Source: Thermoplasmata archaeon
Lineage (GTDB): Archaea; Thermoplasmatota; Thermoplasmata; Lutacidiplasmatales; UBA184
Assembly (NCBI GenBank): GCA_022750375.1
Contig: JAKIVU010000010.1
Span: 1 to 35,630, forward strand
Direction: 5' to 3'
DNA: 35,630 nucleotides
Made by a program: the position numbers and the translations under genes. Of the stretch, positions 16,320-25,122 are shown one piece after another. The notes beneath the pieces are model-generated. The model had not been told where the DNA came from and searched no databases. It saw only the letters and a program-made list of their open reading frames with translations. How positions within the stretch are numbered: the first letter of the stretch is position 1; each line of letters starts with the position of its first letter.

Positions 16320-17293
16320 GGTCGCCCCCCGTTCTCCCGGTTCAGGGCCTGGCGCACGGCCGGCAAGAGGTGGAGCTTCCGGGTCGCGGGTTCCCACGGT
16401 ACGAGGTCGAGCGGTCCCCCCGGTCCGAGCCAGAGGGCCGACGGACGCCGTCGGTCCTTGAGCGCGTGCACGATGCGGACGACGTCCGAGGCCTCTTCGA
16501 CCAGGGTCGTTCGAGGGTCGACGACGCCCAGCCCCAGGCCGCGCCGCTCCGACGAGGCGGGGATCGTCTCCCAGTCGGTCTCGGCGAGGTCGACGCCGAC
16601 CGCCGAGACCGGCAGTCGGTCGAGGAGCGGGAACACCGGGTTCGCGTCGGCGCCGTACGTCCAGACGAGCGTGGACGCCGCGCCCGCGCTCCCATGGACC
16701 GAGGTGTAGGCGCTCACGACCGCTTCCGCGAGCGCGCGCTCGGGGGGTCGGTCGACGAGGAGCGGTTCCGAGAACTGGAACGTCGCATATCCGAGACCGG
16801 CGAGCTCGCGAACCTCCTCGGCGAGCAGGCGGCCCAGGCGGTGGACGAGTGCCACTTCCGCCTCCCCCGACCGGTTCTCGAGCAAGCCCGCGAACGTGTA
16901 GGGGCCCGGGAGGATCACGCCCGCATGGGCGGGGTCGGCCCGGGTCGCCGGCGGAAGTCGAGCGGCGATCGCGCCGGGCACCCGGCCCGGCGGGGCGTGC
17001 AGGATCGGTTGGCGGTAGAATGTGTTCGTCTCGAACCACCGGGTGAGCGGACCGACGCTGAACCCTTCCCACGTCTCCGCGAACGGTCGGAAGAGGTCGG
17101 CCCAGCGGAGGTAGCCGCCCGTCACGGTGTCGAAGCCGAGGCGCCGCTCGAGCGCGACCACCTCGCCCTCCGTGCGGCCGAACAGCTCCTCGACGACCTC
17201 GGCGGTCACGCGTCCGCGGTCGAGGTCCCGCGTCGCGGCGACGAGCGCCTCCGAACGGGGGAAGGGGCCGGTGAGCCCGGTGCGAACGATCAC
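16316..17293 (-). CDS. MetE N-terminal-domain-like protein (methionine synthase partner)
   Basis: 325 residues resembling the substrate/folate-binding half of bacterial MetE: GLTGPFPRSEALVAATRDL near the N-terminus, FDTVTGGYLRWADLFRPFAE, VILPGPYTFAGLLENR, FQFSEPLLVDRPPE, LPVSAVGVDLAETDW, and LWLGPGGPLDLVPWEPATRKLHLLPAVRQAL. The zinc-binding His/Cys set of the catalytic half is absent. Together with the next gene it reconstitutes a two-polypeptide methionine synthase. The GTG at 17293 lies 27 nt downstream of a TATA-like CGTTAAGG, consistent with a leaderless two-gene operon. Confidence 0.88.
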   Translation of the reverse strand: MIVRTGLTGPFPRSEALVAATRDLDRGRVTAEVVEELFGRTEGEVVALERRLGFDTVTGGYLRWADLFRPFAETWEGFSVGPLTRWFETNTFYRQPILHAPPGRVPGAIAARLPPATRADPAHAGVILPGPYTFAGLLENRSGEAEVALVHRLGRLLAEEVRELAGLGYATFQFSEPLLVDRPPERALAEAVVSAYTSVHGSAGAASTLVWTYGADANPVFPLLDRLPVSAVGVDLAETDWETIPASSERRGLGLGVVDPRTTLVEEASDVVRIVHALKDRRRPSALWLGPGGPLDLVPWEPATRKLHLLPAVRQALNRENGGRP

Positions 17294-17376
17294 GACCGGG
17301 GCGACCCGTCGCCCGCCTTAACGGTAGCGCGGTGCGAGGGGAGAAACGCGGTTGCGTCGGGGGTAAACGGTCGCGA

Positions 17377-18462
17377 TCATCCCTCGAGATTGGCCGCCAC
17401 GATCCGTTCGAAGTCCCCCGGCTTCGGCGGCCAACCTTCGGTCATGTACCGGGCGAACGCTTCCCGCGACGGTTGGAGCAGCGCCTCGTTCGTCGCCTTC
17501 TCGAACCCGAGCGAGGAGACGTACCGGTCCGCGAGCGCGTGGTGCGGTCCGTAGTGCGCGGGATACACCTCGGTCGCATCGGGCAATCGGAGGAGGCGCT
17601 CGGTCAGGCTTTCCCATAGGAGGTCTGGCGAGCCCCCCGGGAGGTCGGTCCGGCCGCAGGAGCCGAGGAGGAGCGTGTCCCCGGTGAAGATCTTGTCGCG
17701 CACGCGGAGGGTGAGGTGGTCTTGGGTATGTCCCGGGGTCTCGATCACTCGCACCTCCTCGCGACCGAAGGAGAGCGCCTCGCCGCTGGTGAGGCGACGG
17801 TGCGGATACTGCGCCGGCGAACGGTGGCTGAGGAAGATCGGCGCGTCGGTCGCGGCGTGGAGCGCGGCGTGGCCGGCGAGGTGGTCCGCGTGGGTGTGGG
17901 TCTCCACGATCGCGGAGAGGCGCCAGTCGTCCGCACGCAGGAATCGAAGGTACGGTTCGACCTCGTGCCCCGGGTCGATGAAGACGCCGACCTTCGCGTT
18001 CGGGTCGCCGACGAAGTAGGCGAGGCAACCGGACTCGACCCGAGGGAGCTGTCGGACCACGAGGTCCACGCCGCGTGCGTCGAGGTCGTACCGGGGGACG
18101 CGGGGGTCCGCGACCCGCGCGAACTCGTCCAATCCGCCCTCGAGTGCCGCGGAGAACGGGAACCCGCGCTGTTGGAGGTATCCGACGGCTTCCCGTGCCT
18201 GGAATCCGACGTGGTCGTAGACGACGATCGGTCGGTCGCGCGGCAGCCCGGAACTCGCGCCGGCCAGAGCGTGGAGCGGCACGTGGTGATCTCCGGGAAG
18301 CGCGGCCAGCTTCCGTTCCTCCGCGGTACGTACGTCGAGAAGGTACGGTGGGGAGGCGCCCTCGAGGAGGGCACGCAGCTGCTGGGGACCGACCAGCGGC
18401 ACGGCGCCTTGGCGTGGCGGCCGGAAGTACGGGTGCGGGAAGGCTACGGGATCTTCGGCCAC
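17377..18462 (-). CDS. Rhodanese-like domain fused to persulfide-dioxygenase-type MBL hydrolase
   Basis: 361 residues. Residues about 18-120 are a rhodanese-like domain (LLDVRTAEERKLAALPGDHHVPLHAL), but the active-site loop reads VVYDHVGFQA, so Asp83 replaces the catalytic Cys and sulfur transfer is unlikely. Residues about 125-340 are a metallo-beta-lactamase fold: ETHTHADH at 187-194, TPGHTQDH, TGDTLL with GSCGRTDLPGG, and PAHYG. The GRTD region resembles ETHE1/persulfide dioxygenases, which oxidise glutathione- or other low-molecular-weight persulfides at a mononuclear iron. GTG start; a TATA-like GATAAATACT lies about 32 nt upstream. It diverges from the malic enzyme gene. Confidence 0.88.
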   Translation of the reverse strand: MAEDPVAFPHPYFRPPRQGAVPLVGPQQLRALLEGASPPYLLDVRTAEERKLAALPGDHHVPLHALAGASSGLPRDRPIVVYDHVGFQAREAVGYLQQRGFPFSAALEGGLDEFARVADPRVPRYDLDARGVDLVVRQLPRVESGCLAYFVGDPNAKVGVFIDPGHEVEPYLRFLRADDWRLSAIVETHTHADHLAGHAALHAATDAPIFLSHRSPAQYPHRRLTSGEALSFGREEVRVIETPGHTQDHLTLRVRDKIFTGDTLLLGSCGRTDLPGGSPDLLWESLTERLLRLPDATEVYPAHYGPHHALADRYVSSLGFEKATNEALLQPSREAFARYMTEGWPPKPGDFERIVAANLEG

Positions 18463-18589
18463 GTTCGCTTCGCGGCTCGACGGTCGGGCGAGTATTTATC
18501 GCGCGGTCCCGGCGCCGATTTCGGTCACGCCGGCAGAGAGCGACCGAATGCGTCAATCGCCGAACTACTCGAACGTCTCCGCCAAAGTG

Positions 18590-18597
18590 TTAATAAA
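18590..18597 (+). promoter_or_regulatory. TATA box (TTAATAAA) of malic enzyme gene
   Basis: TTAATAAA is centred about 29 nt before the ATG at 18623. It selects that start over the ORF-track ATG at 18548, which lies upstream of the box. Confidence 0.65.
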
Positions 18598-18622
18598 CGG
18601 CACTCCGGTGAACGCGCTGCCC

Positions 18623-20062
18623 ATGGCGGAGAGCACGACCGCTCCGGTCGCAGAGGGGCGGGACGCTCGGCGGCGCACCCGGTCGAACCGCTCGGCGGCG
18701 GCCCGAAGCGAAGGCAAGACCGCCGCGCTCGGACGTCGGGCGGTCGCGCTCTCGGAGTTCTACCAGGGGAAGGTCGAAACGGTACCGAAGGTGCCCGTCC
18801 GGTCGCTCGCCGACTTCGCCCTCTGGTACACGCCGGGCGTCGCCGAGGTCTCCCGGACGATCCAGGCCGACCCCGACCGTTCGTTCGACCTGACCGGCCG
18901 ATGGAACACTATCGCGATCGTCACGGACGGCTCGCGAGTGCTCGGGCTCGGGGACATCGGTCCCCGCGCGGCGCTCCCCGTGATGGAAGGGAAGGCGCTC
19001 CTGTTCAAGTGGCTCGGCGGCGTCGACGCCGTCCCGCTCCCGATCGTGGCGAAGACGCCGGAGGCGTTCATCGCGACGGTCGAGGCGATCGCTCCCGCGT
19101 TCGGCGGGATCAACCTCGAGGACATCGCCTCCCCGAAGTGCTTCGGGATCCTCGAGGAGCTGCAGAAACGCCTGCCGATCCCGGTCTGGCACGACGATCA
19201 GCTCGGGACGGCGGCGTCGACGATCGCGGGGCTCCTCAACGCCCTCGAGCTGACCCACCGTTCGGTCCGGGAGATCCGGACCGTGCTGCTGGGCGCGGGG
19301 GCCGCGAACCTCGTCACGGCCCGACTCCTGCTCACCCTCGGCCACGACCCGCACCGACTCTCGGTCGTCGACCACCGTGGCGTGCTCGACGCCGAACGGG
19401 ACGACGTCGACGAGCTGATGCTCCGCAACCCGTGGAAGTATCGCGTCGCGCTCCAGACGGACGGCGGAGGGCGCTCGGGAGACCTCGCGCACGCGCTCGA
19501 AGGAGCGGACGTCCTGCTCGCGGCGTCCACGCCCGACCCGAACACGATCCGCCCAGAGCACATCCGGTCGATGGGGAAGGACCCGATCGTCTTCGCCCTC
19601 GCGAACCCGGTGCCCGAGATCTGGCCCCAGGTCGCCTCCGAGGCCGGGGCGGCAATCGTCGCGACGGGCCGCAGCGACTTTCCCAATCAGGTGAACAACT
19701 CATTGATCTTCCCCGCCGTGTTCCGCGGGGTGCTGGACGCGCGGGCCCGCTCGATCCCCGACGAGATCGTCCTCGCCGCGGCTCGCGAACTCGCCCTCCA
19801 CGCCCGGGACCGGGGTCTCTCGACGACCCACATCCTGCCGACGATGGAGGAGACCGAAGTGTTCCCGCACGTCGCCGCCGCGGTGGGCGACGCGACGGTG
19901 CGCCTCGGGATCGCCCGTCGCGCGCTCTCGCACGACGAGTTCCTCGAACGTGCGCGCACGTTGATGGAACGGTCGACCCGTCTCGTGCGGGCGCTTTCTC
20001 TTGCCCGCCTCACGCCGAAGATGCCGAGCGCGAAGTCGCTCAGTCAAAGGAAACAAGGATGA
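18623..20062 (+). CDS. Malic enzyme (malate dehydrogenase, oxaloacetate-decarboxylating)
   Basis: Oxidatively decarboxylates malate to pyruvate with NAD(P)+. 479 residues from the TATA-supported ATG at 18623. Motifs: FALWYTPGVAEVSRTI (catalytic Tyr), RVLGLGDIGPRAALPVMEGKALLFKWLGGVDAVPLP, GGINLEDIASPKCFGILEEL (metal-binding Glu-Asp), PVWHDDQLGTA, and the dinucleotide fold VLLGAGAANLVTARLLL. The order matches the short bacterial/archaeal form. Residues 1-35 form a basic, low-complexity leader not typical of the family. NAD versus NADP preference cannot be read safely. Its stop overlaps the start of the GNAT gene (ATGA). Confidence 0.92.
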   Translation: MAESTTAPVAEGRDARRRTRSNRSAAARSEGKTAALGRRAVALSEFYQGKVETVPKVPVRSLADFALWYTPGVAEVSRTIQADPDRSFDLTGRWNTIAIVTDGSRVLGLGDIGPRAALPVMEGKALLFKWLGGVDAVPLPIVAKTPEAFIATVEAIAPAFGGINLEDIASPKCFGILEELQKRLPIPVWHDDQLGTAASTIAGLLNALELTHRSVREIRTVLLGAGAANLVTARLLLTLGHDPHRLSVVDHRGVLDAERDDVDELMLRNPWKYRVALQTDGGGRSGDLAHALEGADVLLAASTPDPNTIRPEHIRSMGKDPIVFALANPVPEIWPQVASEAGAAIVATGRSDFPNQVNNSLIFPAVFRGVLDARARSIPDEIVLAAARELALHARDRGLSTTHILPTMEETEVFPHVAAAVGDATVRLGIARRALSHDEFLERARTLMERSTRLVRALSLARLTPKMPSAKSLSQRKQG

Positions 20063-20589
20063 ACGCAAGCAACGAGACCTCCGCGAGCGGACCGAACGAG
20101 AGCCCGACCGTCCCGATCCACCTGCGCCCGGCCCGGGCCGCCGACGTGCCCGCCCTCGTGCCGCTCCTGCTCCGGTTGAAGCGTCTCAACGAGGAGTTCG
20201 ACCCGCTGCTCAAAGTGCGGGATGACGCGGAGCGGCAGGCGAACGAGGTCCTGCGCGCGCAACTCTCCGACCCGAAGGCGGTGATCCTCGCCGCCGAGGG
20301 CGTGGGTCCCGACAAGGACAAGGTCGTCGGGTTCGTGCGCGCGCTGGTCCGCGAGCGGCCGTTCTACACCCCCGAGTGGGAGGGCGTGATCGTCGACATC
20401 TACCTGCTCCCGCTCTACCGGCGTCACGGGGTCGGCGAGTACCTGCTGCGGGAGATCTCCTCCGCCCTGAAGGCGAAGGGCGCCGGGGTCGTCACCGCCG
20501 AGTTCCCGGCGCAGAACGAGATCGCGAGCCGGTTCTACGCGAAGCGGGGCTTCCGAGCGATCCAGTCGCTCCACGCCCGCTCGCTCTAG
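20059..20589 (+). CDS. GNAT-family N-acetyltransferase
   Basis: 176 residues: a disordered Ser/Pro-rich N-terminus (about 1-18), then IHLRPARAADVPALVPLLLRLKRLNEEFDP, strands around VVGFVRALVRERPFYTPEWEGVIVDIYLLPLYRRHGVGEYLL (acetyl-CoA loop R-x-x-G-x-G-like) and AEFPAQNEIASRFYAKRGFRAIQSLH (acceptor-side Asn/Tyr). The pattern resembles GNATs acting on small molecules or proteins; the substrate is unknown. The ATG overlaps the malic enzyme stop (ATGA), indicating coupling. A GC-rich hairpin follows its stop codon. Confidence 0.88.
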   Translation: MNASNETSASGPNESPTVPIHLRPARAADVPALVPLLLRLKRLNEEFDPLLKVRDDAERQANEVLRAQLSDPKAVILAAEGVGPDKDKVVGFVRALVRERPFYTPEWEGVIVDIYLLPLYRRHGVGEYLLREISSALKAKGAGVVTAEFPAQNEIASRFYAKRGFRAIQSLHARSL

Positions 20590-20590
20590 G

Positions 20591-20620
20591 CTCGGGGAGC
20601 CGGCGGGACTCCGGCCCGAG
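20591..20620 (+). terminator. GC-rich hairpin after GNAT gene
   Basis: CTCGGG pairs with CCCGAG, and an inner CCGG pairs with CCGG after a 3-nt bulge, immediately downstream of the TAG stop. No T-run follows, so it may be an mRNA 3' end structure rather than a true terminator. Confidence 0.35.
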
Positions 20621-20652
20621 AACGTTAAGCGACCCGGGACTCCTCGGCCATC

Positions 20653-21612
20653 ATGCCGAAAGCCTCGACGGCCCCGACGCCCGCGACCCCGAAATTCCTG
20701 CGACGCGGGAAGGTCAAGGAGGTCTACGAGGTGTCGCCGACCGAGCTCGAGTTCCGCTTCACGAACGACATCTCCGTCTTCGACAAGCACATCCCGAGCG
20801 AGATCCCCAACAAGGGCGAGACCCTCGCCCGCACCGCTGCGCACTGGTTCGAGCTCTGTCGCCGCCTCAAAGTGCCGCATCACTTCCTTTCGCTCTCCGG
20901 CCCGACCTCGATGCGCGTCCGACGCGTTCGGGTCGTTCCCCAGCCGAAAACGCTCGGACCCCACCCGAAGGGGTACCTCGTACCGCTCGAGCTGATCGTG
21001 CGGTACTATCTCGCGGGTTCGATGTGGGACCGCGTGAAGGCCGGGAAGGTGACCTCGGAAGAGCTCGGCTTCCCGGCGGGGAAGAACCTCGAGTACGGCG
21101 TCCGTCTCCCGGAGCCCCACTTCGAGGTGACCACGAAGCTCGAGCCCGTCGACCGGCTCCTCACGATCCCCGAGGCGCTCGCGCTCTCGACCCTCGACCG
21201 CAAGCAGCTCGACCAGATCCGGGAGACGATCCTGAAGGTCGATGAGGCGATGCAGGCGGAGATCGGGCCCCGCGGGCTGATCCACGTCGACGGCAAGAAG
21301 GAGTTCGGGGTCGACGACGAGGGGGTCCTGATGGTCGTCGATACGTTCGGTACCGCCGACGAGGACCGGTTCTGGGACAAGGACGCCTACGAACGGGGCC
21401 GGCAGGTCGATTTCTCGAAGGAGTTCGTCCGCCAGCATTACCGGACGACCGGCTACTACGCGGCCCTCCAGAAGGCGAGGGACGCCGCCACGCCCGAACC
21501 CCCGATCCCGCCGCTGCCGCCGCTGCTCGTGGACGAGGTCAGTCGCCTCTACACGACGGTCTACCAGCGACTGACCGGCGAACCATTCGGCGCGACCGAG
21601 GGTCCCGGCTAG
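20653..21612 (+). CDS. purC: Phosphoribosylaminoimidazole-succinocarboxamide synthase
   Basis: Purine biosynthesis: ATP-dependent ligation of aspartate to CAIR to form SAICAR. 319 residues. Motifs: LRRGKVKEVYEVSPTELEFRFTNDISVFDKHIPSEIPNKGETLA (nucleotide loop and substrate site), KTLGPHPKGYLVPLELIVRYYLAGSMWDR, IGPRGLIHVDGKKEFGVDDEG, and DTFGTADEDRFWDK. The C-terminal helices complete the longer archaeal/bacterial form. The ATG at 20653 is about 28 nt downstream of a TATA-like ACGTTAAGC, so the message is probably leaderless. purH lies at the far end of the window. Confidence 0.95.
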   Translation: MPKASTAPTPATPKFLRRGKVKEVYEVSPTELEFRFTNDISVFDKHIPSEIPNKGETLARTAAHWFELCRRLKVPHHFLSLSGPTSMRVRRVRVVPQPKTLGPHPKGYLVPLELIVRYYLAGSMWDRVKAGKVTSEELGFPAGKNLEYGVRLPEPHFEVTTKLEPVDRLLTIPEALALSTLDRKQLDQIRETILKVDEAMQAEIGPRGLIHVDGKKEFGVDDEGVLMVVDTFGTADEDRFWDKDAYERGRQVDFSKEFVRQHYRTTGYYAALQKARDAATPEPPIPPLPPLLVDEVSRLYTTVYQRLTGEPFGATEGPG

Positions 21613-21709
21613 AGGTCGTCGACCGTTGCCGGCCCCGCGTGCCCACCGAGCGCCCCGGGGCGGGGCGTCGCACCACCACGGGCCGTCCGGCCCGGCCGAC
21701 CACCGGAAG

Positions 21710-22327
21710 ATGCACGAGGCGGTCTGGACCCGCGAGCAGGCGGTCGCCCTGCTCGACGACCCGAGCCGGCGCGCGCGCGAAGACCCGAGGAAATTGTGGA
21801 GCCGCGCGGGGCTCCGGCGCGGAATGTGCGTCGTCGATGTGGGCGCCGGCTCGGGGTTCTACGCCTTCCCGGCGAGCTCCGTGGTCGGACCGAGCGGCCG
21901 GGTCTATGCGGTCGATGTCTCGCCCGAGCTCGTCGAGCTGCTGAAGGAGCGCGCGCGCAAACGGCGGCGGAGGAACCTCGAGCCCCTCGCTTCCCGGCCG
22001 CACCGTATCCCGTTGCCCACCGGCATCGCGGACCGCGTGCTCCTCGCCAACGTCCTCCACGGGATCCCGCCGTCCACCGTACGGGAGGCGGTGCGTCTCC
22101 TCCGGCCGGGAGGCCGCCTGGTGAACCTCGACTGGAAGAAGGACGCGGAGCGGGGACCTCCCGTATCGCGTCGACTCTCGGCTCGGGCCGCCCGCCGAAC
22201 CCTCGAGGGATACGGTCTGCGCACCGTTCGCGAGTGGAAGTTCGGACCGAACCACTACGTCGTGATGCTCGAGAAGGAACTCCCCGACGCGCCTTCGGGG
22301 CCCGCGCGACGAACTCCCGCTCGCTGA
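21710..22327 (+). CDS. Class I SAM-dependent methyltransferase
   Basis: 205 residues from the ATG at 21710. The track's TTG at 21626 adds 28 residues of low-complexity sequence ([12 protein letters not shown]) and is less likely. SAM motifs: [39 protein letters not shown], then [22 protein letters not shown] and [18 protein letters not shown]. The helix between is unusually basic ([10 protein letters not shown]), suggesting a nucleic-acid or acidic substrate, but that is inference. It lies between purC and radA on the same strand. Confidence 0.87.
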   Translation: MHEAVWTREQAVALLDDPSRRAREDPRKLWSRAGLRRGMCVVDVGAGSGFYAFPASSVVGPSGRVYAVDVSPELVELLKERARKRRRRNLEPLASRPHRIPLPTGIADRVLLANVLHGIPPSTVREAVRLLRPGGRLVNLDWKKDAERGPPVSRRLSARAARRTLEGYGLRTVREWKFGPNHYVVMLEKELPDAPSGPARRTPAR

Positions 22328-22419
22328 ACGGTCGCCGCGCCACGTCGCTCGGCTCCCATCGTTCACCGTTTCAGGACCCCTCCCGCACGCTTATCTCTCC
22401 CGCGCCCGGTCGTCCGTTC

Positions 22420-23418
22420 GTGCCGACGAAGACCCCGAACCGCGCCGCCCCCGGAGGCGAGGAACCTCCCGAGCCGAAGCCTGAGATCGCCCTCGAAGAC
22501 CTGCCCGGAGTCGGCTCGACGACCGCCGACAAGCTCCGCGAGGCCGGGTACACCGACCTGATGGAGCTCGCGGTCGCCTCGCCGGGGGACGTCGCCGAAG
22601 CCGCCGAGATCGGGACCGCCAGTGCGCAGAAGATCATCGGGGAGGCCCGGCGTCGTGCCGACGTGGGCCAGTTCGAGAGCGGCACGACCCTGCTCGAGCG
22701 ACGCAAGAAGCTCGGGCGCATCACGACGAACGCGAAATCGTTGGACGAACTCCTCGGGGGCGGCGTCGAGACCCAGGCGATCACGGAGTTCGCCGGAGAG
22801 TTCGGCTCCGGCAAGACGCAGCTCGGCCACCAGATCGCGGTCGACGTCCAGCTACCGGTCGACCAGGGCGGGCTGTCCGGAGAAGTCGTCTACATCGATA
22901 CCGAGAGCACGTTCCGTCCCGAGCGGATCGTCGACATGGCGAAGGGGGTCGGACTCGACCCCGAGACGGCGCTCGCGCGGATCCACGTCGCGCGCGCCTA
23001 CAACTCCAACCACCAGATGCTCCTCGTCCAGAAGGCCCAGGAGCTCGCCCGCGAGAAGCCGATCCGCCTCCTCGTGGTCGACTCGTTGACGGCCCACTTC
23101 CGCGCCGAGTACCTCGGCCGTGGGGAGCTCGCTCCGCGCCAGCAGCTCCTGAACAAACACCTCCACGAGCTCCTGCGGTTCGGCGACGCGTACAACGCGG
23201 CCATCATCGTCACGAACCAGGTGTCGTCCCGTCCGGACGTCCTCTTCGGCGACCCGACGCGGCCGATCGGCGGCAACATCGTCGCCCACGCGTCGACGTA
23301 CCGCGTCTACCTGCGGAAGTCGAAGCCCCCGCGCCGGATCGCCCGGTTGATCGATTCGCCGAACCTTCCGGAAGGCGAGGCGGTCTTCTCGCTCACGACC
23401 GAGGGGATCCGCGAGTAG
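22420..23418 (+). CDS. radA: DNA repair and recombination protein RadA
   Basis: Archaeal RecA/Rad51 recombinase that forms filaments on single-stranded DNA and catalyses strand exchange. 332 residues from the GTG at 22420. The N-terminal helix-hairpin-helix domain ([22 protein letters not shown]) is followed by the Walker A GEFGSGKT (126-133), [14 protein letters not shown], and Walker [17 protein letters not shown]. Loop 2 is around [23 protein letters not shown], and the product ends [18 protein letters not shown]-like CTTATCTC lies about 27 nt upstream of the GTG, indicating a leaderless message. The 3' end overlaps the convergent ModE-like gene by 26 bp. Confidence 0.97.
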   Translation: MPTKTPNRAAPGGEEPPEPKPEIALEDLPGVGSTTADKLREAGYTDLMELAVASPGDVAEAAEIGTASAQKIIGEARRRADVGQFESGTTLLERRKKLGRITTNAKSLDELLGGGVETQAITEFAGEFGSGKTQLGHQIAVDVQLPVDQGGLSGEVVYIDTESTFRPERIVDMAKGVGLDPETALARIHVARAYNSNHQMLLVQKAQELAREKPIRLLVVDSLTAHFRAEYLGRGELAPRQQLLNKHLHELLRFGDAYNAAIIVTNQVSSRPDVLFGDPTRPIGGNIVAHASTYRVYLRKSKPPRRIARLIDSPNLPEGEAVFSLTTEGIRE

Positions 23419-24082
23419 GCCCGCGGCTCCGCGGTCCGACCCGTCGGAGCGCGGTCGCCTTGACGTAGAGCACGACCTTCGCGCCCGGCCGGAGGCCGAG
23501 CTGGCGGACTGGTTCCGGCGTCACCGAGGCCCGCAGCCGGACCGAGCCGACCCTCACGACGACCGTGCGCCCGTCGGGTCCCGCCGGACGCACCGAAACG
23601 ACGCTCCCCGCGAGCACGTTCCGGGCGCTCGAGGCGAACCGCTCCCGGGCGACGAGCACCGCCTCCGGGTCGAGAAGGAGGGAGACCGGTTCGCCGTCCT
23701 CGGCCGCGAACGCGACCCGGAGATGGAGCGCGCGACCGACGACGACCTCGGGGAACGGCGCGCGGCGGTAGATGCCGCGCAGCCGGTTCGATGCCGAGAC
23801 CGGGGCGAGCGGGTGGGCGTCCAGGAGCTCGACCGAGTCGAAACCGCCACGGACGATCCGGTCGCCGAGCTCGGTGAGCTGGGTGCCGCCGTGCGCGCGG
23901 CCGCCCCGCGCGCTCGCCACGATCGGTCCTCCGAACGCGCGTGCGAGCCGATGGAGCCGATAGACCGCCCGGTCCCGAGAGATCCCGACCCGGCGGCTCG
24001 CGGCGACCACCGAACGCTCGCGCCCGACGGAGCGGAGCAGCGCGACGTCCTGGTCGGTGACGACGCTCGTCGGTCTCCTCAC
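23393..24082 (-). CDS. ModE-like molybdate/tungstate-responsive regulator (winged HTH plus Mop/TOBE)
   Basis: 229 residues from the GTG at 24082; the longer track ORF runs through wtpC in another frame. Residues about 8-70 are a LysR/ModE-type winged helix ([48 protein letters not shown]). The C-terminal third is a Mop/TOBE oxyanion-binding domain: [12 protein letters not shown], with [17 protein letters not shown]. It is the last gene of the wtpA-wtpB-wtpC operon, its start overlapping the wtpC stop (GTGA), and probably represses it when molybdate or tungstate is bound. A 23-bp inverted repeat at the wtpA promoter is a candidate operator. Confidence 0.87.
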   Translation of the reverse strand: MRRPTSVVTDQDVALLRSVGRERSVVAASRRVGISRDRAVYRLHRLARAFGGPIVASARGGRAHGGTQLTELGDRIVRGGFDSVELLDAHPLAPVSASNRLRGIYRRAPFPEVVVGRALHLRVAFAAEDGEPVSLLLDPEAVLVARERFASSARNVLAGSVVSVRPAGPDGRTVVVRVGSVRLRASVTPEPVRQLGLRPGAKVVLYVKATALRRVGPRSRGPTRGSPRS

Positions 24083-25122
24083 GTGCCCCTCCCGACCCGG
24101 GAGAGATTTCCGCCGAGCGGATGAAGTGTCGTCTCGTCGATCCGGAACCGGAGCCGACCGCCGACCGTGGGGAGCGGCCCCGTCCACGGACGCTCGAGCT
24201 GCACCGCGACGAGGAGGCCCCCGGCGTGGAGTCGGACCGCCACGCCTTCGGGGGTGGGCCGGACCGTCTGCACCGTGCCTTCCCACGGCGGCGGGTCGTG
24301 CGGCGTGGCAGCGACGACCGGTCGGGCGAACGCCACGCCGCGGTCGCCCGCGCGGTCGGAAAGCCAGAGGGCCAGCGGGTCGGTCCGATCTACTTCGAGG
24401 TCGGTCCGGACGTAGACGTTCTCGTAGCCCGCGAACCGCGCCGCGAACGGGTCGGTCGGATGGTCGATCAGGGCCGCGGCGTCCCCCTGCCAGCGCACCG
24501 TACCCTGGTCGAGCACCAGGAACGTGTCGGCGATGGAGAACGCGAGGGACGGGTCGTGGGTGACGACCACGACCGGCACGCGGTCGGTCTCCCGCAACTC
24601 TTGGAGGACGAGCCCGAGCTCGTGGCGGGCCTGGACGTCGAGCGCCTGCCACGGCTCGTCCCATACGATGAGCTCGGGGTCGGCGGCGAGCGCTCGCGCG
24701 AGCGCGACGCGCTGCAGCTCTCCGCCGCTCAGTCGCGCGGGGTACCGGTGGCGCAGCGGCGTGAGGTGGAACCGTTCGAGCAGTGCGGCCGTCCGGGCGT
24801 TCGCGTCGGGGGTGTACCCTAGCTCCATCGGGAACCGCACGTTTCGCTCGACGGTGCGGTGGGCGAAGAGGCCGAGTCCTTGCGGAACGTATCCCAGCCC
24901 CCGCTCCTCGGGTTGCCAATCAGTGATGTCCACGCCGTCCCGTACGATGCGGCCCCGGCGCACCGGAAGGAAACCGGCGAGCGTGCGTAGGAGGGTCGTC
25001 TTTCCGGCGCCGGAACTCCCGAGAATTGCGACGGCCCGACCCGGCCGCAGCTCGAGGTCGATCGGGCCGAGGCGGAAGTGGTCGAGCCGCGACTCGACGC
25101 CCTCCACATGCCACTCCGTCAT
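24079..25122 (-). CDS. wtpC: Tungstate/molybdate ABC transporter ATP-binding protein
   Basis: 347 residues from the ATG at 25122. ABC motifs in order: Walker A LGSSGAGKTTLL (35-42), Q-loop YVPQGLGLF, signature RLSGGELQRVALARALA, Walker B ELIVWDEPW, and the switch His in VVVVTHDPSLA. Residues 250-347 are a C-terminal oxyanion-binding TOBE-like region (TVRPTPEGVAVRLHAGG, VGGRLRFRIDETTLHPLG). It energises oxyanion import by hydrolysing ATP at the cytoplasmic face. The ATG overlaps the wtpB stop (ATGA) and the stop overlaps the regulator's start (GTGA), so expression is coupled. Tungstate versus molybdate preference is not readable here. Confidence 0.93.
   Translation of the reverse strand: MTEWHVEGVESRLDHFRLGPIDLELRPGRAVAILGSSGAGKTTLLRTLAGFLPVRRGRIVRDGVDITDWQPEERGLGYVPQGLGLFAHRTVERNVRFPMELGYTPDANARTAALLERFHLTPLRHRYPARLSGGELQRVALARALAADPELIVWDEPWQALDVQARHELGLVLQELRETDRVPVVVVTHDPSLAFSIADTFLVLDQGTVRWQGDAAALIDHPTDPFAARFAGYENVYVRTDLEVDRTDPLALWLSDRAGDRGVAFARPVVAATPHDPPPWEGTVQTVRPTPEGVAVRLHAGGLLVAVQLERPWTGPLPTVGGRLRFRIDETTLHPLGGNLSRVGRGT

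Noticed and set aside
18548-18622. Upstream ATG of malic enzyme
   Set aside because: Lies before the TATA box at 18590-18597, so it would not be transcribed from that promoter.
17716-20589. 957-residue plus-strand ORF through the MBL and malic enzyme genes
   Set aside because: Its body is an off-frame shadow; only its last part is the genuine GNAT gene starting at 20059.
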